A stretch of 10,617 nt of DNA from Salinisphaera sp. UBA6602 (GCA_002433465.1 DJIE01000102.1:1-10617), one strand, 5' to 3'; numbered from the stretch's first letter, positions 1-8,516 are shown. The notes: a model not told the origin generated them from the letters alone. Program-made: numbers and translations.

Positions 1-1941
<1,941 letters not shown>

Positions 1942-1947
1942 AGCGAT

Positions 1948-3162
1948 ATGGCCGTTAATCTGAGTGCGCCGGCGCGCCTGCTGCCGGTCGCCGGCGCTGC
2001 GTGGGCCGTGGGTGAAGCCGCGATCAAGAAACCCGGCCGCAACGACATGGCCGTGCTCAAGCTGGCGGATACCGCCACCGTGGCCGGCGTGTTCACACAA
2101 AACGCCTTCGCCGCCGCGCCGGTACGCGTGGCACAGCGCCATCTGGCCGCAGGGCCGGTGCGCGCGCTGGTGATCAACAGCGGCAACGCCAATGCCGGCA
2201 CTGGCCGACGCGGCGAAGCCGACGCCCTGGCGTGTTGCAAGAGCGTGGCCGATAGCCTGGCGCTGGGATTGGAGCAGGTGCTGCCGTTCTCGACCGGCGT
2301 GATCGGCCAGCATCTGCCGGTCGAGCGTATGCAGGCCTGTATCGCCGGTCTTGACGCCGGTCTGGACCCGGATCACTGGCTGGACGCGGCCCAGGCGATC
2401 ATGACCACCGATACGGTCGCCAAGGGCGCGTCGCGCAGCGTGGATATCGGCGACGGCGCTACCGTGACCTTGACCGGTATCGCCAAGGGATCGGGCATGA
2501 TCCGGCCGGATATGGCCACCATGCTTGCGTTTATCGCCACCGATGCCGCGATCGACGCGGAGGCGCTCGACACCGCCTTGCGTACGGCGATGACGCATTC
2601 CTTCAATGCCATATCGGTCGACGGCGATACCTCGACCAACGATGCCTGTATCGCCTGTGCCACCGGCGCGGGGGCAGAGCTTGCACCGAGCGCGCCCGGC
2701 TGGGGCGCCTTTATCGATGCGCTGACCGACCTGGCCCGCGAACTGGCGCAGGCCATCGTACGCGACGGCGAGGGCGCGACACGCTTCATCACGCTGGACA
2801 TCAGCGGTGCCCGCGACGAGGCCGAGGCCAGGGCGGTGGCCTTTACGGTCGCCCATTCGCCGCTGGTCAAGACCGCCTGTTTTGCCGGCGACCCGAACTG
2901 GGGGCGCATCCTGGCCGCGGTCGGACGTGCGCCGGTGGCGGATTTCGCGATCGATCATGTCGCCATTGCGCTCGACGCGGTCGCGATCGTGGCCGACGGC
3001 GAGCCGCGAGACGACTATATGGAAAGCGATGCCGCCGCGGTCATGGCCCAAAGCGAGTACACCATTGCCATCGATCTCGGGCGCGGCGAAGCGTCGGCCC
3101 GTATCTGGACCTCCGATTTGTCCTACGAATACGTGCGTATCAACGCCGAATACCGCAGCTGA
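1948..3162 (+). CDS. argJ: Bifunctional ornithine acetyltransferase / N-acetylglutamate synthase ArgJ
   Basis: ArgJ moves the acetyl group from N-acetylornithine to glutamate, so arginine synthesis can recycle acetyl groups; bifunctional members also use acetyl-CoA. The 404-residue product has the usual family length. The self-cleavage site is intact: KGSGMIRPDMAT ends in Ala190-Thr191, where the precursor splits into alpha and beta chains and Thr191 becomes the nucleophile. Other family marks are NSGNANAGTG, STGVIG, DGDTSTND, VRDGEGAT, DPNWGRILAAVGRA and the C-terminal NAEYRS, whose residues line the active site in known structures. The ATG at 1948 gives an N-terminus like that of Pseudomonas ArgJ (MAV...); it lies 6 bp after the secA stop without a strong Shine-Dalgarno, so translation is probably coupled. 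Whether it is mono- or bifunctional cannot be read from the sequence, and a separate argA elsewhere is possible. Confidence 0.96.
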   Translation: MAVNLSAPARLLPVAGAAWAVGEAAIKKPGRNDMAVLKLADTATVAGVFTQNAFAAAPVRVAQRHLAAGPVRALVINSGNANAGTGRRGEADALACCKSVADSLALGLEQVLPFSTGVIGQHLPVERMQACIAGLDAGLDPDHWLDAAQAIMTTDTVAKGASRSVDIGDGATVTLTGIAKGSGMIRPDMATMLAFIATDAAIDAEALDTALRTAMTHSFNAISVDGDTSTNDACIACATGAGAELAPSAPGWGAFIDALTDLARELAQAIVRDGEGATRFITLDISGARDEAEARAVAFTVAHSPLVKTACFAGDPNWGRILAAVGRAPVADFAIDHVAIALDAVAIVADGEPRDDYMESDAAAVMAQSEYTIAIDLGRGEASARIWTSDLSYEYVRINAEYRS

Positions 3163-3168
3163 ACCGTC

Positions 3169-4140
3169 ATGCCATCAGATAAGCAGGTGCCGCTGGATAT
3201 TGCGGTGGGTATTCTGGTTGATCAGGCCGGCCGCCTGTTGATTGCCCGGCGCCGGCCCGGCACGCCGGGCGAAGGACTTTGGGAGTTCCCCGGCGGCAAG
3301 CGCGAAAACGAAGAGCCGATGCGCGACTGCCTGGCTCGGGAACTGGCCGAGGAAGTCGGCGTAACCGACTGTCGGCTCGATACGCCGCTGATCCGGTTTA
3401 TGCATACGAAGGGCGAACGCCCGGTGCGTCTGCATGTCTGGCGTATCGATCAGTGGCAGGGTGAGCCACGCGGCCTCGAAGGCCAGCAATTGGCCTGGGT
3501 CGAGCGACGTGCGCTGGCGGATTATCAACTGCTGCCGGCCACCGACGTGATTCTGTGCGCGTTCGACCTGCCGGACCGATATCCGATCACGCCGGCGCTG
3601 AGCGCGGCCGACCCGAATGCCTGGTGGGCGCGGCTCGAGACGCTGCTCGCGCAGCCGCAGACACGTCTGCTCCGTCTGCGCGACCAAGGGCTGGAGGATG
3701 GCGCCTATCAGGCGCTGGCAGCGAAGGTTGTTGACGCGGGCCACCGCCACGGCGTCGCCGTACTGGTCGATCGGTCGCTGGCCGTATGCGAGGCGGCGGG
3801 CGCAGACGGGCTGCACTGGTCGGTGGCGCGATTGCTCGAATCGGGGCGGCCCGCGCTGGCACCGGGCCAGCTATTGGCTGTATCTGCGCATACCGGCGCG
3901 GATCTCGTCGCGGCGGTCGAGCGTGGCGCCGATTTCGCGGTGCTATCGCCGGTCGCAGCGACGCCGACCCATCCGGGGGCACCGGCGCTGGGCTGGAAGG
4001 GCTGGTGCGCTGCCCGGGCCGACCATGCCTTGCCGGTTTATGCCTTGGGCGGCCTGGGAGAGGACGACCTGAGCGCGGCCCAGCAACGCAACGCCCAGGG
4101 CGTCGCAGCCATCCGGGCGTTCTGGAAGGCCACCGATTAG
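3169..4140 (+). CDS. mutT: MutT-type Nudix hydrolase fused to a ThiE-like (thiamine phosphate synthase fold) domain
   Basis: The N-terminal half (about residues 8-135) is a MutT-like Nudix hydrolase; MutT removes 8-oxo-dGTP from the nucleotide pool to prevent A:T to C:G mutations. The Nudix box is complete at residues 43-65: Gly43, Glu49, then REL at 57-59, Glu61-Glu62 and Gly64, preceded by LWEFPGGK. The C-terminal half (about 143-320) resembles ThiE: it keeps YPITPAL, LRLRDQG, ADGLHW, the SPVAATPTHPGAPALGW loop and PVYALGGL. Some catalytic positions differ from true ThiE, for example VDR where ThiE has NDR, so thiamine phosphate synthase activity is doubtful. The 323-residue fusion matches a family known in Pseudomonas (next to argJ and secA) and other gammaproteobacteria, whereas E. 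coli MutT is the single domain of about 130 residues. The start at 3169 is 6 bp after the argJ stop; the last gene of the + operon. Confidence 0.93.
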   Translation: MPSDKQVPLDIAVGILVDQAGRLLIARRRPGTPGEGLWEFPGGKRENEEPMRDCLARELAEEVGVTDCRLDTPLIRFMHTKGERPVRLHVWRIDQWQGEPRGLEGQQLAWVERRALADYQLLPATDVILCAFDLPDRYPITPALSAADPNAWWARLETLLAQPQTRLLRLRDQGLEDGAYQALAAKVVDAGHRHGVAVLVDRSLAVCEAAGADGLHWSVARLLESGRPALAPGQLLAVSAHTGADLVAAVERGADFAVLSPVAATPTHPGAPALGWKGWCAARADHALPVYALGGLGEDDLSAAQQRNAQGVAAIRAFWKATD

Positions 4141-4172
4141 CGCCTGCTAACACCCAACGCCAATCGTCGTGC

Positions 4173-4202
4173 TGCCTTGTCAGAAATTGGCCCGGCAAGG
4201 CA
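4173..4202 (+). terminator. Stem-loop downstream of the secA-argJ-mutT operon, possible terminator or 3'-end structure
   Basis: The arms TGCCTTGTC (4173-4181) and GGCAAGGCA (4194-4202) pair over nine positions with one G-T wobble and enclose a 12-base loop. The structure begins 33 bp after the mutT-thiE stop. There is no T-run after it on either strand, so it is not a canonical intrinsic terminator; it may instead stabilise the 3' end of a transcript ended by Rho. Confidence 0.3.
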
Positions 4203-4380
4203 CGAGCCGAGATGCTTGGCGACCCAAAGGAACGACGCGCAACGCCGCACGGGGGATTTCCGGGCGCAACCCGTCGGCAAGCGGGCCGGGCGTAATGATT
4301 CGAGGCGCGCAGTCCGGCAGGCAATGCCGCGCGCTCATGTCGCAAAGCGTCACCACGCTCACCCGCGCATTCTGTTGCCC

Positions 4381-4401
4381 AAAAACGGGCCGCGGCGCGG
4401 C
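4381..4401 (-). terminator. Candidate intrinsic terminator of the pil-coaE-zapD-yacG operon
   Basis: Read on the - strand, GCCGC (4401-4397), the loop GCC and GCGGC (4393-4389) form a short all-GC hairpin. It is followed by CCG and then five T (4385-4381), an uncommon run in this GC-rich DNA. It lies about 107 bases after the yacG stop and points the right way. The stem is only 5 bp and the T-run is short and three bases away, so this is tentative. Confidence 0.3.
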
Positions 4402-4507
4402 GATTTCGTTCGCGTTAACAGGGCCTGGATCCGCTGTCGGCTGGCGCATGGGGGCGCCGCTTGCGGCCACCGGAGTTTGAGATCCCTGCGAGCCGTGCCT
4501 TGCGAGG

Positions 4508-4711
4508 TTAGTGCGGCAGGCCCGAGTCGTCCGCGTCGTCGGGCAGCACGCCACCGGCCGAACCGGTAGGGTCCGGAATCCGGTTGCTTTCATCGAGCCA
4601 GTCGCCCAGGTCGATCAGCTTGCAGCGGCGCGAGCAGAACGGCCGATAGTCATTATCACGGCCGATGCGGGCCGGTTTGCCACATTGCGGGCATTCGATC
4701 GTTTTGGTCAT
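4508..4711 (-). CDS. yacG: YacG, small zinc protein that inhibits DNA gyrase
   Basis: The 67-residue product has the four-cysteine zinc site of the YacG family: Cys7-x2-Cys10 (CPQCGK) and Cys26-x3-Cys30 inside the signature RPFCSRRCKLIDLGDWLDE, followed by NRIP. In E. coli, YacG binds GyrB and blocks DNA binding by gyrase. The C-terminal tail is acidic and low in complexity (PDDADDSG), as is usual for this family, whose tail is variable. The ATG at 4711 shares its A with the last base of the zapD stop (TAATG), and there is no Shine-Dalgarno sequence ahead of it, so translation is probably reinitiated by ribosomes finishing zapD. It is the last gene of the - strand operon. Confidence 0.95.
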   Translation of the reverse strand: MTKTIECPQCGKPARIGRDNDYRPFCSRRCKLIDLGDWLDESNRIPDPTGSAGGVLPDDADDSGLPH

Positions 4712-5481
4712 TAGAAACGGCAGCAGGCCATACGGAATTCGACATTGGACGGGTACTGGCGCACGCGCAGCTTCTTGTCCTGCACTTCGACAAAGCGAAT
4801 CGTGGCGCGGTGGCGCCCGGCGCTGATCTCAGGAAATACGCGGGCGTCGTCGATCAGCACGCGGATGAGCTGGGTGCTGGGGTCCATGTTGTGTACGAGT
4901 ACGCCTTTCTTGGCCGTCTGCAACGCCGGGCTGGTACTTTCGCGTAACAGCCGCAGCAGCATGCCAATAGCCTGCTCGAACGGCTGGATATGCCCGGCCC
5001 AGGCTTTCAGGTCGCGGGCCTGGTCGGCGTTCTTCTGCGACAGCCAGTGCTGGAACGCGGGGAGGTCGAAGCCGCAATCGCCGCCGGCGATCGGGCTGCG
5101 GTTATTGAGGCTGTTGAGCAGTTCGTTGTCGCGCAGTTGGTAGGAGGCGAACTGCGGCGGCATGGTCTGCATGGCACGCCCGAGGCTATCGAGTTCGCCC
5201 AGCACCTGCTTGAGCGCGCGCTCGTCGACGTCGTCGCGGTCGCCCAGCTTTTCGAACGCGGCATAGCGGCTGCCGAGTTCCTTGCTGACCTCGGCGCGCG
5301 TGTCGTAGCGCGACATCACGTTGAGGATATCGATCAGGGCGTCCAGTGTCGCGCGACGGCCCCACGGGCTTTCGTCGGCTTCGTGATGGCGCAGGCGCGC
5401 AATCAGGTGTTCGAGACGCAGGAAGGTTCTTATGCGTTCGTTGAGCGGTTGCTCGTAACAGAACGCGCCGTTATCGGCCAC
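4711..5481 (-). CDS. zapD: Cell division protein ZapD (FtsZ-associated bundling factor)
   Basis: ZapD binds the FtsZ C-terminus and cross-links FtsZ filaments in the division ring. The product begins with the family signature YEQPLNERIRTFLRLEHL and carries AGGDCGFDLPAFQHWL in the middle and a C-terminal beta-rich part ending VEFRMACCRF; the roughly 256-residue length fits E. coli ZapD (247). There is no ATG start: the frame has a TGA shortly upstream, and only TTG (5487) or GTG (5481) lie before the conserved region. GTG at 5481 is preferred because GAGGG ends six bases before it, whereas the same motif touches the TTG directly. It overlaps yacG by one base and lies 80 bp after coaE. The coaE-zapD-yacG order is the same as in E. 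coli. Confidence 0.95.
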   Translation of the reverse strand: MADNGAFCYEQPLNERIRTFLRLEHLIARLRHHEADESPWGRRATLDALIDILNVMSRYDTRAEVSKELGSRYAAFEKLGDRDDVDERALKQVLGELDSLGRAMQTMPPQFASYQLRDNELLNSLNNRSPIAGGDCGFDLPAFQHWLSQKNADQARDLKAWAGHIQPFEQAIGMLLRLLRESTSPALQTAKKGVLVHNMDPSTQLIRVLIDDARVFPEISAGRHRATIRFVEVQDKKLRVRQYPSNVEFRMACCRF

Positions 5482-5487
5482 AGACAA

Positions 5488-5493
5488 CCCTCG
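5488..5493 (-). promoter_or_regulatory. Ribosome binding site that decides the zapD start
   Basis: On the - strand CGAGGG occupies 5493-5488. The spacing to the GTG at 5481 is six bases, which is workable, but zero to the TTG at 5487, which is not. This favours GTG as the zapD start and removes two residues from the longest reading. Confidence 0.6.
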
Positions 5494-5512
5494 ATGGATG
5501 AATCAGGCGGTC

Positions 5513-5540
5513 AGTCTATGCGTCTGCACCGGCCAATCAA
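5513..5540 (-). promoter_or_regulatory. Weak candidate sigma70 promoter ahead of zapD-yacG
   Basis: On the - strand, in the space between coaE and zapD, TTGATT (5540-5535) and TAGACT (5518-5513) sit 16 bases apart, each with four of six consensus matches. The site would give zapD-yacG a start independent of the pil genes. Such matches arise often by chance. Confidence 0.2.
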
Positions 5541-5561
5541 AGTATTCGCGCCTTGCTGTGT

Positions 5562-6203
5562 TCAGCCAGGCAGGTGCAGGGGCGGCAGGTCGGCTACTTC
5601 GCCGTGTGCCAGACGCAGGTAGCCGGCATGCAGCGCGGCCGCGAGATCGGCGATATCCTTGCGCGGGCCGGTATTGATGAGCACGTCGTCGGCAAGGGCC
5701 AGGCGCTCGGCGCGGCTGTCCTGGGCGGCGATCATGCGCCGTGCCAGATCTTCGTTGATGTCGTCGCGCGACATGAGCCGGTCCATCTGTACGACCTCCG
5801 GCGCATCGACCACCAGTACCCGGTCGACCAGATCGCGCATGCTCGACTTGGCCAGCAGCGGCACCACCAGCAGACAGTAGTCGGACTGGGCCGCGTCGCG
5901 GCGACGGGCGAGTTCTTCACGAATGCGGGGGTGGGTGATGCGCTCGAGCTCGGCGCGCTGCGCATCGTCGGCAAACACGATTTCGCGCAGGGCGCGGCGT
6001 CGGAGTCGGCCCTCGTCGTCGACGATATCCGCGCCGAAACGCTCGACGATCTCTTCCAGGGCCGGCTGGCCGGGTTCGACCACGTCGCGTGCGACGACGT
6101 CGGCATCGATGATGGTCACGCCCAGGCGCTCGAACGCGCTGGAAACCAAGGACTTACCGCTGGCGATGCCGCCGGTAAGGCCGACGACGAGACTACTCGG
6201 CAT
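5562..6203 (-). CDS. coaE: Dephospho-CoA kinase CoaE
   Basis: CoaE phosphorylates the 3'-hydroxyl of dephospho-CoA with ATP, the last step of coenzyme A synthesis in the cytoplasm. The 213-residue product has the P-loop GLTGGIASGKS at residues 8-18, the IDAD motif at 32-35 (Asp33 region, catalytic in the family), VARDVVEPGQPAL, RRALREIVF, the HPRI segment, VVPLL, RDD in the lid, and AAQDSRAERLALADDVLINTG near the end. Length and order match E. coli CoaE (206). The ATG at 6203 is well supported: AAAGGAA ends seven bases upstream. Its position after pilD is shared with Pseudomonas and Xanthomonas, where coaE follows pilD, although the enzyme has no role in pili; the gene probably rides on the same transcript. 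Confidence 0.97.
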   Translation of the reverse strand: MPSSLVVGLTGGIASGKSLVSSAFERLGVTIIDADVVARDVVEPGQPALEEIVERFGADIVDDEGRLRRRALREIVFADDAQRAELERITHPRIREELARRRDAAQSDYCLLVVPLLAKSSMRDLVDRVLVVDAPEVVQMDRLMSRDDINEDLARRMIAAQDSRAERLALADDVLINTGPRKDIADLAAALHAGYLRLAHGEVADLPPLHLPG

Positions 6204-6242
6204 TTGCTAGTTCCTTTGCAGCCGGAATACAGCACGCCGGTG

Positions 6243-6261
6243 CATCGTCCTGGCGACGATG
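6243..6261 (-). other. Perfect stem-loop between pilD and coaE
   Basis: CATCGTC (6243-6249) and GACGATG (6255-6261) are exact reverse complements around a 5-base loop. It lies 39 bases before the coaE start and just beyond a second hairpin at the pilD stop. There is no T-run. It could mark an RNA processing or stability site in the operon transcript, or be chance. Confidence 0.35.
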
Positions 6262-6272
6262 ACCCAACCCTG

Positions 6273-6289
6273 AGCGGCTGTTGGCCGCT
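6273..6289 (-). other. Stem-loop overlapping the pilD stop codon
   Basis: AGCGGC (6273-6278) and GCCGCT (6284-6289) form a perfect 6-bp stem around a 5-base loop, with the pilD TAG (6290-6288) at its foot. Nothing like a T-run follows on the - strand, so full termination is unlikely; a weak pause or 3'-end protection for the pil part of the message is possible. Confidence 0.35.
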
Positions 6290-7169
6290 AGTTCAAACCG
6301 GCAAGGGATGAATACGCGGCGCCGATTGTATCGCCTGCAACGAGTGTCAGCCAGCCGGCCAGCGCCAGCCAGGGACCGAACGGCATGGGTTTACCGCGTT
6401 CGAGCAGCCCGGTCGCCATGAGCGTGCCGCCAACAATCGCGCCGGCAAGCGAAGACATCAGCAGTACCATCGGCAATGCCTGCCAGCCAAGCCAGGCGCC
6501 CAGGGCGGCGAGCAGCTTGAAGTCGCCGTAACCCATGCCCTCCTTGCCGGTGGCCAGACGAAAGGCGTGAAAAACCAGCCAGAGCACGAGATAGCCGCCG
6601 GCGGCACCGAGAATGGCGGTGGCCGGATCTATCAGCGCAAAATCTGCGTCGTGGCCCAGGCTGAGCAGCAGACCGAGCCAGAGCAGCGGCAGCACCAGCG
6701 TGTCGGGCAGCAGCTGGGTTTGCCAGTCGATCATTGCGGCCGCGATCAGCGTCCAGGTGAACACGAGCGCGAAACCGGTGAACGGCGTCATGCCGAATAC
6801 CGCCAGAACCGCGATGGCCAGCGCGGCGCTGACGAGTTCCACCGCGGGATACTGCAACGAGATGGGGTGGCCACAGTTGGCGCATCGGCCGCGCAGCAGC
6901 ACGAAGCTGAGTACGGGGATGTTGTGCCAGGGTTTGATTGGCGTGCCGCAATGCCCGCATGCGGAGCGCGGATGCGATAGCGAGACACGGCGGCTGGAAA
7001 ATGTCGCGACCGGCTGGTTCAGTATTTCAGCTGCGCTGGCGCGCCATTCGGCCTGCATCATGCGCGGCAGCCGCAGAATGACGACGTTGAGAAAGCTGCC
7101 GACGATCAACCCGAACAGCGCCACGGCGATGTAGCAAAAGACCGGCTGTTCGGCGAATAGGGTCTGCAT
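6288..7169 (-). CDS. pilD: Prepilin leader peptidase / N-methyltransferase PilD
   Basis: PilD is an inner-membrane aspartyl protease that cuts the leader from type IV prepilins and related pseudopilins and then N-methylates the new first residue. The 293-residue product starts with a membrane segment containing GSFLNVVILRLP, typical of the family. A cytoplasmic loop follows with the two zinc-type pairs Cys71-Cys74 and Cys96-Cys99, almost the same positions as in Pseudomonas PilD. The two catalytic aspartates are present: Asp148 in AAMIDWQTQLLPD and Asp216 in GMGYGDFK. Several further hydrophobic segments complete the multi-pass topology, so both domains look active. The ATG at 7169 has only a weak Shine-Dalgarno (AGGA lies 16 bases away), 46 bp after pilC; coupling to pilC is likely. 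It may also serve a type II secretion system if one exists elsewhere. Confidence 0.97.
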   Translation of the reverse strand: MQTLFAEQPVFCYIAVALFGLIVGSFLNVVILRLPRMMQAEWRASAAEILNQPVATFSSRRVSLSHPRSACGHCGTPIKPWHNIPVLSFVLLRGRCANCGHPISLQYPAVELVSAALAIAVLAVFGMTPFTGFALVFTWTLIAAAMIDWQTQLLPDTLVLPLLWLGLLLSLGHDADFALIDPATAILGAAGGYLVLWLVFHAFRLATGKEGMGYGDFKLLAALGAWLGWQALPMVLLMSSLAGAIVGGTLMATGLLERGKPMPFGPWLALAGWLTLVAGDTIGAAYSSLAGLN

Positions 7170-7215
7170 CGAGGTCAGTGCCGGTTCCTGCGAGGGTTCG
7201 TTGGCCGGGTGATCG

Positions 7216-8442
7216 TCAGACCACCGAGCCGAGCTTGAATATCGGCAGGTACATGGCGATCACGAGCCCACCCACCAGAACGCCGATGATCGCCATGATC
7301 ATGGGTTCGAGCAGCGAGGACAAGGAATCCACCTGGTTGTCGACTTCGGCCTCGTAGAAATCCGCCACGCGCGAGCACATCGCATCGAGCGAGCCGGATT
7401 CTTCGCCAATCGCGACCATCTGCAACGCCATGCTCGGGAACAGCCCCGTATTGTTCATGGCCAGCTGCAGCTGTACGCCCGACGAGACCTGATCGCGCAT
7501 CTGCAGAATGGCCTCTTCGAACACGATATTGCCCGACGCTCGGGCGACCGAGTCCATCGCTTCCACCAGCGGTACGCCGGCGGCAAACATGGTCGACAGG
7601 GTGCGGGCAAAACGTGCCACCGCGGCCTTGTAAAGAATATCGCCGATAATGGGCAGCTTGAGAGCCAGCCGGTCGTTCATGCGCCTGAACGATCGCGATC
7701 GTAATCGCGCCTGGAAAAAGGCATAGAACGCGGCCGCGATAATGGCGAGGATCAGCCACCACCAGGCCTGGACCGTTTCCGACAGACTGATGACCAGCAG
7801 GGTGAAGGCCGGCAGATCGGCACCGAAGCCCTGGAACAGCGACTGGAACTGCGGCACCACGAAGTAGAGCAGGATGCCCATGACGATGACCGCCACCACG
7901 ATAACCGCGCTGGGGTAGAAAAGCGCCTTGCGCACCTTGGCCTTGATGGCTTCGGTTTTTTCCTTGTAGGTGGCGATCTTGTCGAGCAGCGACTCAAGCG
8001 CGCCGGATTTTTCACCGGCATCGACCAGGTTCACGAACAGATCGTCGAAGTATTTCGGATGACGGGAGAGCGCCTGGGCGAGCGGAATACCGTCTTCGAT
8101 ATCCGCGCGAATGGTATCCACCAGTTCGCCCAGCGACGGGTTGTCGGCGCCTTTGGCGATAATTTCCAGCGACTGCACCAGCGGTACACCAGCAGCGAGC
8201 ATGGTCGCGAGCTGGCGCGCGAAAATGGCGATATCGCCGGCCTTGATCTTTTTCTTGCGCTTGCCGCCCAGCCCGAAAATGGTGGTCTGTTTGCGTACGC
8301 GGATCGGGTTGATGCCCTGTTTTCGCAGCGCGACCTTGACCATGGCCTCGTTGGGGCCATCGGTCTGGCCCTTGATACGTGCGCCGCTTCGATCGGTGCC
8401 GATCCAGAAGAAAGTCTGGTTTTCGCTCATCGTGCTTGCCAT
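7216..8442 (-). CDS. pilC: Type IV pilus inner-membrane platform protein PilC
   Basis: PilC (GspF/HofC family) is the polytopic platform on which the PilB and PilT ATPases act to build or retract the pilus. The 408-residue product has a basic cytoplasmic N-terminal part, then two copies of the T2SS_F domain: residues about 73-200 (ARQLATMLAAGVPLVQSLE) and about 277-400 (ARTLSTMFAAGVPLVEAMD), each ending in a GE(K/E)SG motif. Membrane segments are seen near residues 173-197, 226-243 and 377-401. The ATG at 8442 is chosen over the in-frame ATG at 8430 because GGGG lies four bases before it, and the length then fits the usual 405 or so. A longer open frame upstream runs antisense-like through pilR in another frame and is not real. 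The ATPase gene pilB, normally its neighbour, is not beside it. Confidence 0.97.
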   Translation of the reverse strand: MASTMSENQTFFWIGTDRSGARIKGQTDGPNEAMVKVALRKQGINPIRVRKQTTIFGLGGKRKKKIKAGDIAIFARQLATMLAAGVPLVQSLEIIAKGADNPSLGELVDTIRADIEDGIPLAQALSRHPKYFDDLFVNLVDAGEKSGALESLLDKIATYKEKTEAIKAKVRKALFYPSAVIVVAVIVMGILLYFVVPQFQSLFQGFGADLPAFTLLVISLSETVQAWWWLILAIIAAAFYAFFQARLRSRSFRRMNDRLALKLPIIGDILYKAAVARFARTLSTMFAAGVPLVEAMDSVARASGNIVFEEAILQMRDQVSSGVQLQLAMNNTGLFPSMALQMVAIGEESGSLDAMCSRVADFYEAEVDNQVDSLSSLLEPMIMAIIGVLVGGLVIAMYLPIFKLGSVV

Positions 8443-8446
8443 GTTG

Positions 8447-8450
8447 CCCC
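8447..8450 (-). promoter_or_regulatory. Ribosome binding site supporting the pilC start at 8442
   Basis: GGGG on the - strand (8450-8447) is four bases before the ATG at 8442 and sixteen before the alternative ATG at 8430. The first spacing is short but usable; the second is too long. Confidence 0.4.
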
Positions 8451-8473
8451 GTACCGCTAGCCGTGGGTGTTCG

Positions 8474-8488
8474 GCGTCCCCTGTGCCG
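8474..8488 (-). promoter_or_regulatory. Weak sigma54-like GG-N10-GC motif ahead of pilC
   Basis: On the - strand CGGCAC begins at 8488 and GC lies at 8475-8474, giving the GG-N10-GC spacing of a -24/-12 promoter. The -24 side matches five of six bases of TGGCAC, but the -12 side keeps only the GC. It is noted because PilR is a sigma54 activator and pilC begins about 30 bases on. GG-N10-GC is common by chance in GC-rich DNA, and the motif overlaps a hairpin. Confidence 0.15.
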
Positions 8489-8508
8489 CATAACGCTTTA
8501 TCGGCGGC
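8485..8508 (-). other. Bulged stem-loop just after the pilR stop
   Basis: GCCGC (8508-8504) pairs with GCGGC (8489-8485), and inside it ATAA (8501-8498) pairs with TTAT (8493-8490) around a 4-base loop, with a 2-base bulge on one side. It starts nine bases after the pilR stop. There is no T-run, so if it ends or dampens transcription between pilSR and pilC it would need Rho or act only as a 3'-end barrier. Confidence 0.3.
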
Positions 8509-8516
8509 CGCTGCTA

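Larger units (their letters stand above)
4141..4507. other. Non-coding gap between two convergent operons
   Basis: This 367-bp stretch lies between the stops of mutT-thiE and yacG, so neither operon needs a promoter here. Several frames are open, but none has a recognisable domain or a convincing ribosome binding site; the longest, on the - strand from 4593, runs over the end of yacG in another frame and looks like a chance high-GC frame. Three inverted repeats are visible: 4173-4202, 4389-4401 (followed by five T on the - strand) and a bulged one at 4305-4334. No tRNA, attachment site or insertion sequence was seen. A decayed gene or a small RNA cannot be excluded by eye. Confidence 0.75.

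Noticed and set aside
4305..4334. Bulged GC-rich inverted repeat (GCGCG ... CGGCA / TGCCG CGCGC)
   Set aside because: Stems of this kind are frequent by chance at this GC content, and no T-run or conserved context supports a function.
4496..4507. A TGCGAG direct repeat near the yacG stop
   Set aside because: Two 6-bp copies only; expected by chance, with no sign of an attachment site or element.
4177..4593. Open frames in the convergent gap (+ strand 4177-4569, - strand 4593-4180)
   Set aside because: They run into yacG in the wrong frame or strand, have low-complexity Arg-rich products, no clear ribosome site and no known motif.
5553..6311. A 252-residue + strand frame opposite coaE
   Set aside because: It is the antisense shadow of coaE, which has a P-loop and full-length family similarity; the + frame has no recognisable domain.
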